Part shown: in pieces, positions 12,140 to 19,675 of the stretch
Layout: each line of letters starts with the position of its first letter
Position numbering within the stretch: the stretch's first letter is position 1
Origin: CAYRIH01 sp964424375
Lineage (GTDB): Bacteria; Patescibacteriota; Kazan-3B-28; UBA10110
NCBI GenBank assembly: GCA_964424375.1
Contig: CAYRIH010000011.1
Location: forward strand, 1 to 19,987
DNA length: 19,987 nt
Direction: 5' to 3'
Program-made: the position numbers and the translations under genes
The notes under the pieces: model-generated
The model's database searches: none
Told to the model about the DNA's origin: nothing
What the model saw: the letters and a program-made list of their open reading frames with translations, nothing else

Positions 12140-12751
12140 TTATAGAACTAATTCTCCAATAATACCTGGAATTTCTTTTATATTATCAGCTCTAATAACA
12201 GATTCTGGGAAATTTTGATTTTTATTCCAAGGTTTATTTAATAAAATTACACTTACTCCTAAATCTAACAATGATTGAATATTATAGGGATTATCATCTA
12301 TTAATATTTTACAGCCAAGTTTATGGCAAACTTCGCCTTTACTATATGATGGTGTCCCATCCATTGGATAATGATTCGTAAAAACAATCTTTTTAAAAAC
12401 ATTTGGGAAATATTTATCAACCCATTTTCGAGTTACTTCCTCAAAAACAGTTTGTCTAGCCGTAATTAAATAAAGTTCATGCTTTTTTAAAAGCTCCGCC
12501 ATGACTTGCACAGAACCATTTATTATAGGTAAATTAGCATATTCAGTAGTTCTGGCAAAATTATGAAATTCCCTAACTGCTCTCTCGCTAGAAATACCCA
12601 TAAAGTTAGACCAGTGGTAATCAATCGCGTCATCAAATCTATAACTAGTTTTATATTGATGATTGTGCCACTTAAGAAACACCCGCATCAGTTCGCATAA
12701 TACTTCATCTAAATCTACTGCAATTTTAGTCCTTTGTTGAATATTTTCCAT
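12140..12751 (-). CDS. HAD-family 5'-nucleotidase (NT5C-like)
   Basis: A 203-residue HAD hydrolase. The catalytic motif I is KIAVDLDEVLCEL (nucleophile and acid Asp near 13 and 15), motif II is LYLITARQ, and motif IV is KILIDDNPYNIQSLL. The small helical cap and the WHNHQY segment resemble the 5'(3')-deoxyribonucleotidase family that dephosphorylates nucleoside monophosphates in the cytoplasm. Exact substrate preference cannot be read from sequence. It is the first gene before dnaG and rpoD, with 29 nt between, so nucleotide turnover and replication genes share a transcript. The ATG at 12751 is the first in frame; no clear ribosome binding site is visible. Confidence 0.8.
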   Translation of the reverse strand: MENIQQRTKIAVDLDEVLCELMRVFLKWHNHQYKTSYRFDDAIDYHWSNFMGISSERAVREFHNFARTTEYANLPIINGSVQVMAELLKKHELYLITARQTVFEEVTRKWVDKYFPNVFKKIVFTNHYPMDGTPSYSKGEVCHKLGCKILIDDNPYNIQSLLDLGVSVILLNKPWNKNQNFPESVIRADNIKEIPGIIGELVL

Positions 12752-12835
12752 AATGAGCTTGCTTTTTTATCAGTTTTAATATAACATACCGTTTGTAAGT
12801 TTTTCGTTATGATTTTTGGTTTACTCCAATGTTTT

Positions 12836-12877
12836 TGTAAGACTGAGGAGAAATTTGAACGAAGGGACCGTCTTACA
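12836..12877 (+). promoter_or_regulatory. Leader hairpin of the RRM protein gene
   Basis: TGTAAGAC (12836-12843) pairs perfectly with GTCTTACA (12870-12877), enclosing 26 nt that contain GAGGAG and AAGGGACC. It ends 28 nt before the start codon. There is no T-run, so it is not a terminator; an RNA-level control element, possibly bound by the RRM protein itself, is plausible. Confidence 0.5.
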
Positions 12878-12905
12878 GAAATATCAATCTTAATTTAGGA
12901 AAAAT

Positions 12906-13205
12906 ATGGCTAAGAAACTATATGTAGGAAGTTTACCTTATTCCACTACAGATGATTCACTGAAAGAAATGTTTGCAGAAGCAGGAACAGTTGAATCAGC
13001 TACTGTCATAACTGATAGAGATAGTGGCCGCTCCAAAGGATTCGGATTTGTCGAAATGGCATCCGATGAAGAAGCTGCAAAAGCTGTCGAAACACTCAAT
13101 GGCAAAGAAGTAGATGGAAGAACTATTGTGGTAAATGAAGCTCGTCCCAAAGAAGACAGACCTCAAAGAAGTGGTGGATTCGGCGGAGACAGAGGAAGAT
13201 TCTAA
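12906..13205 (+). CDS. Small RRM-domain RNA-binding protein
   Basis: A 99-residue protein made of a single RNA recognition motif plus a short Gly/Arg-rich tail (RSGGFGGDRGRF). RNP2 is KLYVGSLPY (about 4-12) and RNP1 is KGFGFVEM (about 44-51), with the aromatic residues that stack on RNA in place. It resembles the cyanobacterial Rbp and plant glycine-rich proteins, often linked to cold or stress response and RNA chaperoning. TTAGGA lies 5 nt before the ATG. It is monocistronic: a hairpin leader precedes it and a strong terminator follows. Translation regulation at the leader is possible. Confidence 0.93.
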   Translation: MAKKLYVGSLPYSTTDDSLKEMFAEAGTVESATVITDRDSGRSKGFGFVEMASDEEAAKAVETLNGKEVDGRTIVVNEARPKEDRPQRSGGFGGDRGRF

Positions 13206-13228
13206 AAAATCGACTTCAAACCAAAAAA

Positions 13229-13260
13229 CAAACGGTTCACACTATGAGCCGTTTGTTTTA
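13229..13260 (+). terminator. Terminator of the RRM gene
   Basis: An 11-bp stem, CAAACGGTTCA with TGAGCCGTTTG (one G-T pair), followed by TTTTATTAATT. It starts 24 nt after the stop codon. Confidence 0.9.
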
Positions 13261-13320
13261 TTAATTACTCTTCCGTTTTTCAACTTATTTAACACATTAA
13301 GCATAGTGCTAACGAAGTTT

Positions 13321-13412
<92 letters not shown>

Positions 13413-13434
13413 AAAATTGTTAATCATATTTTAC

Positions 13435-13463
13435 TTGACCTAGAAACAATAATATCATATATT
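13435..13463 (+). promoter_or_regulatory. Promoter of the rpsF-ssb-rpsR-efp-ychF operon
   Basis: TTGACC, a 17-bp spacer, then TATATT. It gives a leader of about 75 nt before rpsF, divergent from tRNA-Ser. Confidence 0.75.
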
Positions 13464-13484
13464 CATATTACATTATTAACTCAA

Positions 13485-13529
13485 CCTTTTCTCCCCTGAG
13501 CTCGTCGAAGGGGATTCCCCATGGGAAAG
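13485..13529 (+). promoter_or_regulatory. Structured leader of rpsF with a CTGAGCTCGTCGAAGG element
   Basis: CCCCT/AGGGG (13493-13497 with 13509-13513) closes a hairpin whose loop is GAGCTCGTCGA. An outer pairing of CCTTTTC (13485-13491) with GAAAGG to its right is possible, and TTCCC-CAT-GGGAA is an alternative. It lies just upstream of rpsF, where S6 or S6:S18 autoregulation acts in other bacteria. Part of it looks like a widespread CCTTCGACRAGCTCAGG repeat. Confidence 0.45.
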
Positions 13530-13542
13530 GAATTATTTACTT

Positions 13543-14136
13543 ATGGAAGAAGAACAAACTATAAACACTTATGAATTAACCATATTAACCGACTCTGAAT
13601 TATCAGAATTTGATTTAGGAAAAGTAATTGATAAAGTTAAAAAACTAATTACCTCACATAAAGGCAAGGTAATTGCTGAACATTCTTGGGGCAAAAAACA
13701 GCTTGCCTACCATATCAAAAAAATAGAATTTGGTTTTCATAATACCATTGTTGCCGAACTGGCAGTAGAAACTGTTAATCCTATTATCAAAGAATTACAG
13801 CTCGATCCCAAGATTATCAGATATTTAATTATATGTTTAGAAAAAGAAGGCATAACTTTTGATCAATTATTTACCCCCGAAAAAGAAGCAATTATGATAT
13901 CATCAAGTATTAAGGAAAAATTAACTCCCAAACCAGAAGTTAAAGTTAAAAAAATGGACTCTCGGATTCCTAGCCAAGCAAGCAAGCCTAGTCCACCAGC
14001 TGGTAAAGCTGAAGAAAAAGTTTCAAAAGATGACAAAGAAGAAAAACAAAAAGAAATTTCTAAGGCAGATGAAAAAATCAGACAAAAAGAAATCGGCGAT
14101 AAAATAGACGAACTTTTGAAAAAAGATATTGAATAA
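13543..14136 (+). CDS. rpsF: 30S ribosomal protein bS6, with C-terminal extension
   Basis: The core (about 9-105) matches bS6: TYELTILTDSEL, AEHSWGKKQLAYHIKK (the conserved G-K-R-x-L-A-Y element) and KIIRYLIICLEKEG. bS6 binds 16S rRNA together with bS18 in the small-subunit platform. At 197 residues it is nearly twice the usual 95-135; residues 106-197 form a highly charged Lys/Glu-rich tail, probably disordered or helical (KAEEKVSKDDKEEKQKEISK). The first ATG is used. No strong ribosome binding site precedes it. It heads an operon with ssb and rpsR, the usual bacterial order, joined here to efp and ychF. Confidence 0.95.
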   Translation: MEEEQTINTYELTILTDSELSEFDLGKVIDKVKKLITSHKGKVIAEHSWGKKQLAYHIKKIEFGFHNTIVAELAVETVNPIIKELQLDPKIIRYLIICLEKEGITFDQLFTPEKEAIMISSSIKEKLTPKPEVKVKKMDSRIPSQASKPSPPAGKAEEKVSKDDKEEKQKEISKADEKIRQKEIGDKIDELLKKDIE

Positions 14137-14176
14137 AACCTTAAATAAAAATTCTATTTAATTAAAGATTAGGAAT

Positions 14177-14677
14177 ATGCGTGATTTAAATAAAGTAATG
14201 CTTATCGGTAATTTGACCAGAGATCCAGAAATTAGAACTATCCCTAGTGGACAAAATGTAGCTTCTTTTGCTATTGCCACTAACCGCAGATGGAACGATG
14301 CCTCTGGCGAACTGCAAACCGCAGTTGAATATACTGATATTGTAGCTTGGGGCAAACTAGCCGAAATAGCTGGTCAAATTCTTAAAAAAGGCCGCCGCAC
14401 CTATATTGAAGGTCGTCTACAAACCAGAAATTGGGAAGGTCAAGATGGAGTAAAAAGATATAAAACTGAAGTAATTGCCAGTGACCTAATTGTATTAGAT
14501 CGACCACCCAATATAGATATGAATAACCAAGAAATCCCAGTAGTTGAAAAAACTCCCAGCGCCACCGAAATGAAAGCTGAAGAACCAATATCAGTCGCAG
14601 CTGATACAAGCATTAAATCTGACAGCGATTCGACTGCTGAAAAACCAGAAGTAGACATAGAAGATATCCCATTTTAA
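14177..14677 (+). CDS. ssb: Single-stranded DNA-binding protein
   Basis: A 166-residue SSB. An OB fold (about 1-108) starts RDLNKVMLIGNLTRDPEIRT and includes VASFAIATNRRW, WGKLAEIAGQILKKG and YIEGRLQTRNWEGQDG, all typical. An acidic, Ser/Thr-rich linker follows, and the protein ends VDIEDIPF, the conserved acidic-Pro-Phe tip that docks replication and repair proteins. SSB coats single-stranded DNA in replication, repair and recombination. It sits between rpsF and rpsR, its usual position. Confidence 0.97.
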   Translation: MRDLNKVMLIGNLTRDPEIRTIPSGQNVASFAIATNRRWNDASGELQTAVEYTDIVAWGKLAEIAGQILKKGRRTYIEGRLQTRNWEGQDGVKRYKTEVIASDLIVLDRPPNIDMNNQEIPVVEKTPSATEMKAEEPISVAADTSIKSDSDSTAEKPEVDIEDIPF

Positions 14678-14691
14678 ATTCAACCGTATTT

Positions 14692-14966
14692 ATGGCTATA
14701 AAAAAATCATTCAAACCCAGTACTTTCCCCCGCTACAACTTGCCCACCACAAAACATTGTCATTTTTGTAAAGAAAACCGAGCAGTAATAACGGTAGTAT
14801 GAACAAATTGGGGAGATAGANNNNNNNNNNGTTTAAATACTTATCTCGCTACATGAAAATAGAGCCCAGAAGAAGAAGTGGAACTTGTGCCAAACATCAA
14901 CGGCAAGTGGCCAAAGCCCTTAAAAGATCTCGGCATATGGCTTTACTTCCTTTTGTGCTTAAATAA
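14692..14966 (+). CDS. rpsR: 30S ribosomal protein bS18, interrupted by an assembly gap
   Basis: The 5' part encodes MAIKKSFKPSTFPRYNLPTT then KHCHFCKENRAVI, the bS18 N-terminus with its CxxC. The 3' part, in another frame after ten unknown bases, encodes FKYLSRYMKIEPRRRSGTCA then KHQRQVAKALKR and ends ALLPFVLK, the well-conserved bS18 C-terminus. Between them the first frame hits TGA at 14800 and the expected IDYKD-like segment is missing. The bases around the gap are therefore probably wrong and the real gene is intact. bS18 pairs with bS6 on the 30S platform. The next gene, efp, starts 5 nt after the stop. Confidence 0.85.
14821..14830. other. Assembly gap (ten N)
   Basis: Ten undetermined bases inside rpsR; the true gap length is unknown, and about 30 bases to its left do not fit a bS18 gene. 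Confidence 0.95.
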
Positions 14967-14971
14967 TTGCT

Positions 14972-15532
14972 ATGCTAAGTATTACAAATCTTAAAAATGG
15001 GGTTGTCATTGACCTGGATGGCATACCATTTGAAGTAATAAAATATCAACATGCCAAATTGGGTAGAAGTGGCGGGATTTTACGCACTACACTTAAAAAT
15101 CTCATAACCGGAGCCAATATAGAAAAGACTTTTAAGGGTGATGCTAAACTTACACCAGCAGATATTAGAAGATCTGAAGCTCAATTCTTATATCAAGAAG
15201 GTAGTAACTATATTTTTATGGACAGTTCATCATTTGAGCAATTTACTATCAATCAAAGTGTTTTGGGCAGTAATATCAATTTTTTAACTGAAGGACAAAA
15301 AGTAGATATACGATACTTTAAAGATTTGCCAATTAACATAAACCTGCCAATAAAAATGAAATTCAGAGTTATTCAAGCTGAACCAGCAGTTAAAGGTGAT
15401 ACAGTTAGCAGCCCCAATAAAAACGCTGTTATAGAAACTGGGCTACAAATCAAGGTTCCCCTATTTGTCAAAGTAGATGATATTATTTTAGTAGATACTA
15501 GAACCAGCAGTTATATAGAACGAGTTCAATAA
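14972..15532 (+). CDS. efp: Elongation factor P
   Basis: A 186-residue three-domain EF-P that relieves ribosomes stalled at Pro-Pro codons. Domain I runs to about residue 62; the OB domains follow and contain FMDSSSFEQFTI and the C-terminal signature VKVDDIILVDTRTSSYIERV. The loop that reaches the peptidyl-transfer centre reads HAKLGRSGGILRT. The tip residue is Arg32 rather than the Lys of the common KPGKG loop. It resembles the SGRN loops of EF-P rhamnosylated by EarP, although no modifying enzyme is in the window. It starts 5 nt after rpsR and lies 10 nt before ychF, within the same operon. Confidence 0.95.
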   Translation: MLSITNLKNGVVIDLDGIPFEVIKYQHAKLGRSGGILRTTLKNLITGANIEKTFKGDAKLTPADIRRSEAQFLYQEGSNYIFMDSSSFEQFTINQSVLGSNINFLTEGQKVDIRYFKDLPININLPIKMKFRVIQAEPAVKGDTVSSPNKNAVIETGLQIKVPLFVKVDDIILVDTRTSSYIERVQ

Positions 15533-15542
15533 AATTTTAGTT

Positions 15543-16634
15543 ATGAGCCTTTCAATAGGTATTGTAGGATTGCCTAATGTCGGCAAATCAACGTTATTTA
15601 ATGCACTGTTGGGCAAAGCTCAAGCTGAGGCCAGCAATTTTCCATTTTGTACTATCGAACCAAATATCGGTACAGTGCCAGTACCAGATAATCGTCTGCA
15701 AATTCTAACTAAATTAGAAAACTCTGCTAAAACTATTCCGACCACAATAGAATTTGTAGATATCGCTGGATTAGTTAAAGGAGCCCACCAAGGCCAAGGT
15801 TTGGGCAATCAATTTTTGTCATATATTAGAGAAGTAGATGCTATTATCCAAGTTATCCGCTTATTTGCTGATGACAATATCACTCATATAACTGGCGCTA
15901 TTGACCCTATGGACGGTATTGAAACTATTAATACAGAACTATTATTGGCTAATTTACAAACCGTAGAAAAGCGATTAGACAAAGATGTAAAAAACGCTAC
16001 ACAGAATCCTAAATTGCAGTCAAAAGTAAACTTTTATCATTTACTTAAACAACACCTAGAACAAGGCAAAAGTGCTAGAACTTTGACAATCAATCCTGAT
16101 AATCAAACGTTTATAAAAGAACTGAACTTGCTTTCATCTAAACCAATACTATATGTAGCTAATTTAGATGATGTACAAATACAAAACCCTAATATACTAG
16201 AGCCTTTAAAAAAATTGATAGAAACAGATACTGCTCAAATTATACCAATCAATGCCAAAACTGAAGCTGAGTTAGTAGATCTAAATCCTGAAGAACAAAA
16301 AAATTATTTAAAAGAAATCGGACTCACAGAACCCGGATTGGACAAAGTCATTAAAGCTAGCTATCAACTCTTAAACTTGATTACTTTCTTTACTGCTGGA
16401 CCAACTGAGACCAGAGCCTGGACTATCCCACAAGGCACTTTAGCCCCTCAAGCTGGTGGAGTTATTCATACTGATTTTACCAAAGGTTTTATTAAAGCCG
16501 AGGTGATTAATTATGATGAATTAGTTAAAATAGGTTCTCTTAAAAAAGCTACTGAGGTCGGTAAAGTCCGCCAAGAAGGCAAAGACTACATAGTTCGCGA
16601 CGGCGATGTGATGTTGTTTAAATTTAATGTCTAA
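15543..16634 (+). CDS. ychF: Ribosome-binding ATPase YchF (Obg family)
   Basis: A 363-residue YchF/OLA1 protein of normal length. The P-loop is GLPNVGKST (about 9-17), the effector/G2 region is NFPFCTIEPNIGTVPVPDNR, and G3 is DIAGLVKGAHQGQGLGNQF. The G4 position is NLDD in place of NKxD, in line with the family's ATP preference. A coiled-coil insertion (about 130-200) and a C-terminal TGS domain (about 280-363, FFTAGPTETRAWTI, IHTDFTKGFIKAEV) are complete. YchF binds ribosomes and acts in stress response. It is the last gene of the operon, and its end overlaps by 11 bp the end of the oppositely oriented surface protein gene. Confidence 0.97.
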   Translation: MSLSIGIVGLPNVGKSTLFNALLGKAQAEASNFPFCTIEPNIGTVPVPDNRLQILTKLENSAKTIPTTIEFVDIAGLVKGAHQGQGLGNQFLSYIREVDAIIQVIRLFADDNITHITGAIDPMDGIETINTELLLANLQTVEKRLDKDVKNATQNPKLQSKVNFYHLLKQHLEQGKSARTLTINPDNQTFIKELNLLSSKPILYVANLDDVQIQNPNILEPLKKLIETDTAQIIPINAKTEAELVDLNPEEQKNYLKEIGLTEPGLDKVIKASYQLLNLITFFTAGPTETRAWTIPQGTLAPQAGGVIHTDFTKGFIKAEVINYDELVKIGSLKKATEVGKVRQEGKDYIVRDGDVMLFKFNV

Positions 16635-17688
16635 ATTCTCTGTTTCGCTTTTTTTCTAAAGTCTCCCTTGTAATCTCCAACAGAATTAGCAATAGTAAAA
16701 GCCACAATAACCACCAAAGCCATTGTCCTTCAACCTCACCTGTAAATGTTCTTGTTTCAATCGGATCAAATCGTGGCATAAGCTCATATTCGAGTGGTTT
16801 TCGGGGTAATTTAAAATAGTCAAAAATAGGGCCAAATATAGGAGCTGGCCAAAATGATGCTGGTCCGCCAGTAGAAGGCGGTATTACATCTTCTTCTGGT
16901 TTCTCGGGCTCCTTGGGTTCTTCTGGCTCTTCGGGTTCCTCCGGTTCTTCTGGCTCAATAATCTCCTCCTCATAAACTATAATCGGTAGATGATAACAAC
17001 TTGCTCCACCATTTAGATTTTGAACACATAACGCATATTCCCCTGTTGGAAAATCAGCTGGTACAGTCACAGAAATTTCTGAAGACCAGACATAGTTTGG
17101 TTGCAGATAATTATTATCTAACCAGACCTTAGCTCCCCATTCAAAATAAAATCCAGTAATAATCATATCTACAGCAATAGCATTACTGAATTCTCTGGGC
17201 ACTACAGTATCAATAGCTGGATTATAAATTATTCCGCCTCCGCCGCCTCCGCCAGCCGTAGAAATAGTAAAAACAGCATTGCTAGTATCATTAACTGAAT
17301 CATCACCTACTTTGGAAATTTTAATTAAAGCTTGGGTAGTAGTCGGTGCAGTAACTGACCAAGGAAAATCACCATCATTAGTAGTTGATTCAGTTAATTC
17401 TTCCCAATCTCCCCCACTTGCTCTCTGTAATTCTATCTTTACATCATCTATCGGACCTTCAGTAGTCCAAGTGATAGTCTTAGTGGTATTGATTGTCCAG
17501 CTTTCTCCACCATTAGGATAAGTTACTGTGATTCTTCCGCCTTCGGGAATTATACTAAATGTTAAATCTGTCTGATCAGTTTGAGCCTGTACAAAAAACA
17601 TTCCTAAAACTACTACCGAAACAGCCAGAACTATCATCAGTTCTTTCTCTAAAATCTTAAAAAATGTTTTTTGTATCTGTTTTAGCAT
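16624..17688 (-). CDS. Membrane-anchored surface protein with Kre9/KNH-like and TIG-like domains
   Basis: The 354-residue product has an N-terminal signal or membrane segment (MIVLAVSVVVLGMFFVQAQ, about 18-36). A Kre9/KNH-like domain follows (about 45-145: TYPNGGESWTINTTKTITW), then a poly-Gly hinge (about 149-155), an IPT/TIG-like domain (about 160-240) and an EEP-repeat linker. A C-terminal membrane helix (WLWWLLWLLLLLILLEI) ends in a basic tail. It is therefore an exported protein held by its C-terminus, facing outward, perhaps for attachment to a host cell or surface. Its first 748 bp of DNA are identical to those of the next gene, and it follows that gene by 25 nt with no promoter of its own. 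Function is inferred from architecture only. Confidence 0.8.
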   Translation of the reverse strand: MLKQIQKTFFKILEKELMIVLAVSVVVLGMFFVQAQTDQTDLTFSIIPEGGRITVTYPNGGESWTINTTKTITWTTEGPIDDVKIELQRASGGDWEELTESTTNDGDFPWSVTAPTTTQALIKISKVGDDSVNDTSNAVFTISTAGGGGGGGIIYNPAIDTVVPREFSNAIAVDMIITGFYFEWGAKVWLDNNYLQPNYVWSSEISVTVPADFPTGEYALCVQNLNGGASCYHLPIIVYEEEIIEPEEPEEPEEPEEPKEPEKPEEDVIPPSTGGPASFWPAPIFGPIFDYFKLPRKPLEYELMPRFDPIETRTFTGEVEGQWLWWLLWLLLLLILLEITRETLEKKRNREFRH

Positions 17689-17690
17689 AA
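16943..17690 (-). repeat. 748-bp direct repeat, copy 1
   Basis: By eye the sequence is identical base for base to 18330-19077 (offset 1387). It begins in the Glu-Pro linker and ends two bases upstream of the start codon. Confidence 0.9.
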
Positions 17691-17713
17691 CAAAAGAAAT
17701 TTTTGGGTAATGC

Positions 17714-19075
17714 TTAAATAAATCCCAGCCAACTAAGTAACCAGCCTAACCAAGTTGGGTATTGTTTTTCTACATCAATAAATACTTTATATTCAGAAGA
17801 TTTTGTCTCTTCTTTAACAGATTCTGGTTCTACTGTTCCCCCAGTAACAGGAAGTCTAATTTTAGCTGAATCTTCAATAGTAATATCCCAATAAACACCC
17901 CAGTCTTCCATCCAAGTTTTATATTCAACTACGGGTCTAAAGTATTCACGATATTTTCCAGGACTATTAGGATTAGAACCTGTAATAGTAAAAGTAAACC
18001 TGCCTATTTCGCCAGGTCGAACAACCTCATCTGTTACTAACCAAGATATTCCATTGTTTTGTACCGATACTAACCGATTATCAGATATCCAATCACCATT
18101 TTTAAAATCACTAATTCTATCTAATGGTTCAGAAGTACCTAATCTTACTGGATAATCTCCATAAGCAAACCAAGGCATATTACCTGTATTTTTAAAATCA
18201 ACCCAGAGAGTTGCTTTCTCTCCGATCTCAAGGGTAGGATAGGATGATTGTCTAAGCCACTTGGCTGAATAAATTTCTTCCTCATCTCCAGTAGGAGGTG
18301 GTAGTATTTCTTCTTCATCAATTACTTCGGGTTCTTCTGGCTCAATAATCTCCTCCTCATAAACTATAATCGGTAGATGATAACAACTTGCTCCACCATT
18401 TAGATTTTGAACACATAACGCATATTCCCCTGTTGGAAAATCAGCTGGTACAGTCACAGAAATTTCTGAAGACCAGACATAGTTTGGTTGCAGATAATTA
18501 TTATCTAACCAGACCTTAGCTCCCCATTCAAAATAAAATCCAGTAATAATCATATCTACAGCAATAGCATTACTGAATTCTCTGGGCACTACAGTATCAA
18601 TAGCTGGATTATAAATTATTCCGCCTCCGCCGCCTCCGCCAGCCGTAGAAATAGTAAAAACAGCATTGCTAGTATCATTAACTGAATCATCACCTACTTT
18701 GGAAATTTTAATTAAAGCTTGGGTAGTAGTCGGTGCAGTAACTGACCAAGGAAAATCACCATCATTAGTAGTTGATTCAGTTAATTCTTCCCAATCTCCC
18801 CCACTTGCTCTCTGTAATTCTATCTTTACATCATCTATCGGACCTTCAGTAGTCCAAGTGATAGTCTTAGTGGTATTGATTGTCCAGCTTTCTCCACCAT
18901 TAGGATAAGTTACTGTGATTCTTCCGCCTTCGGGAATTATACTAAATGTTAAATCTGTCTGATCAGTTTGAGCCTGTACAAAAAACATTCCTAAAACTAC
19001 TACCGAAACAGCCAGAACTATCATCAGTTCTTTCTCTAAAATCTTAAAAAATGTTTTTTGTATCTGTTTTAGCAT
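17714..19075 (-). CDS. Surface protein with Kre9/KNH-like, TIG-like and NBR1-type Ig domains
   Basis: A 453-residue product whose first 245 or so residues equal those of its neighbour (signal segment, Kre9/KNH-like domain, poly-Gly hinge, TIG-like domain). It then diverges into an acidic linker and an NBR1-type Ig-like domain (about 268-395: AKWLRQSSYPTLEIGEKATL, FKNTGNMPW, VRPGEIGRFTFTI, YREYFRPVVEY). This is the domain often seen repeated in CPR surface proteins. The end (YPTWLGWLLSWLGFI) is hydrophobic but short. An LPVTG at about 403 resembles a sortase signal but lacks the usual following helix and basic tail. It has a consensus promoter at 19096-19124 and heads a two-gene unit. Confidence 0.8.
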   Translation of the reverse strand: MLKQIQKTFFKILEKELMIVLAVSVVVLGMFFVQAQTDQTDLTFSIIPEGGRITVTYPNGGESWTINTTKTITWTTEGPIDDVKIELQRASGGDWEELTESTTNDGDFPWSVTAPTTTQALIKISKVGDDSVNDTSNAVFTISTAGGGGGGGIIYNPAIDTVVPREFSNAIAVDMIITGFYFEWGAKVWLDNNYLQPNYVWSSEISVTVPADFPTGEYALCVQNLNGGASCYHLPIIVYEEEIIEPEEPEVIDEEEILPPPTGDEEEIYSAKWLRQSSYPTLEIGEKATLWVDFKNTGNMPWFAYGDYPVRLGTSEPLDRISDFKNGDWISDNRLVSVQNNGISWLVTDEVVRPGEIGRFTFTITGSNPNSPGKYREYFRPVVEYKTWMEDWGVYWDITIEDSAKIRLPVTGGTVEPESVKEETKSSEYKVFIDVEKQYPTWLGWLLSWLGFI

Positions 19076-19077
19076 AA
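18330..19077 (-). repeat. 748-bp direct repeat, copy 2
   Basis: The second copy of 16943-17690. Outside it the two genes and their upstream regions share nothing obvious, so the promoter was not duplicated. Confidence 0.9.
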
Positions 19078-19095
19078 TAAAAAGATATTCTTTTC

Positions 19096-19124
19096 ATTAT
19101 ACCATAAAAAAGTATGTTAGTCAA
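19096..19124 (-). promoter_or_regulatory. Consensus promoter of the surface protein unit
   Basis: TTGACT, a 17-bp spacer, then TATAAT on the minus strand, about 20 nt upstream of the start codon. The -35 overlaps the stop codon of the DNA glycosylase gene. Confidence 0.85.
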
Positions 19125-19675
19125 GAGATGAACGTCAATTTCTTTAAGAAAAAACGCCAGGGATAATCAGCACAATGTTTAGCATAAGTTACTCCCCTGC
19201 GAGAAGAAGTCCCGATATCTGTCGATTTAACAACAAAACCATCATCTTCTACCCAAAGCCCAGTTTGTTTACTTAGCTTTCTCCTATTTAATTCAATATC
19301 TATTTTTAATGCTCGACATAATTTACCTGGACCATTAGTTCGCTGATCGGTTTTAAATAAAGGCTCAATTGCTCTAATTAAAACTGCTTCCCCTTCACCC
19401 GGTAAAAAAGTAACTAAATTAAGACAATGATACATTCCATAAATTAAATACACATATATAAATCCAGCTGGACCAAACATGATTTCCGTCCGCGGAGTTT
19501 TACCTTTGTGAGCATGGCAAGCCAAATCATCTTGGCCACAATAGGCTTCTGTTTCAATTATCCTATATCGATAAACATGGGAACCCAGTTTGCGCACCAA
19601 AACCTTGCCCAATAAATCTTCGGCTACTTTTAAAGTAGACCGACTAAAAAATTTATCCGGCAATACTACTCTCAT
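19121..19675 (-). CDS. 3-methyladenine DNA glycosylase (AAG/MPG family)
   Basis: A 184-residue Aag/MPG-type glycosylase. Conserved segments are LAEDLLGK-like VAEDLLGKVLVRK, RIIETEAYCGQDDLACHAHK (with the catalytic Glu in ETEAY), YVYLIYGMYHCLNLV and RTNGPGKLCRAL. The enzyme flips out and excises alkylated purines such as 3-methyladenine and hypoxanthine. The C-terminus (YPWRFFLKK) is standard. The ATG overlaps the stop of the upstream PIN-TRAM gene by one base (TAATG), so the two are co-translated. The stop is TGA, which supports the standard genetic code. Confidence 0.95.
   Translation of the reverse strand: MRVVLPDKFFSRSTLKVAEDLLGKVLVRKLGSHVYRYRIIETEAYCGQDDLACHAHKGKTPRTEIMFGPAGFIYVYLIYGMYHCLNLVTFLPGEGEAVLIRAIEPLFKTDQRTNGPGKLCRALKIDIELNRRKLSKQTGLWVEDDGFVVKSTDIGTSSRRGVTYAKHCADYPWRFFLKKLTFIS

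Noticed and set aside
14798..14820. UGA recoded as Gly or Trp, as in some CPR lineages
   Set aside because: ychF, efp, dnaG, rpoD and ssb read through at full length without in-frame TGA, and the DNA glycosylase gene ends in TGA.
18000..19000. LPVTG in the larger surface protein as a sortase anchor
   Set aside because: No membrane helix and basic tail follow at the expected distance, and no sortase is in the window.
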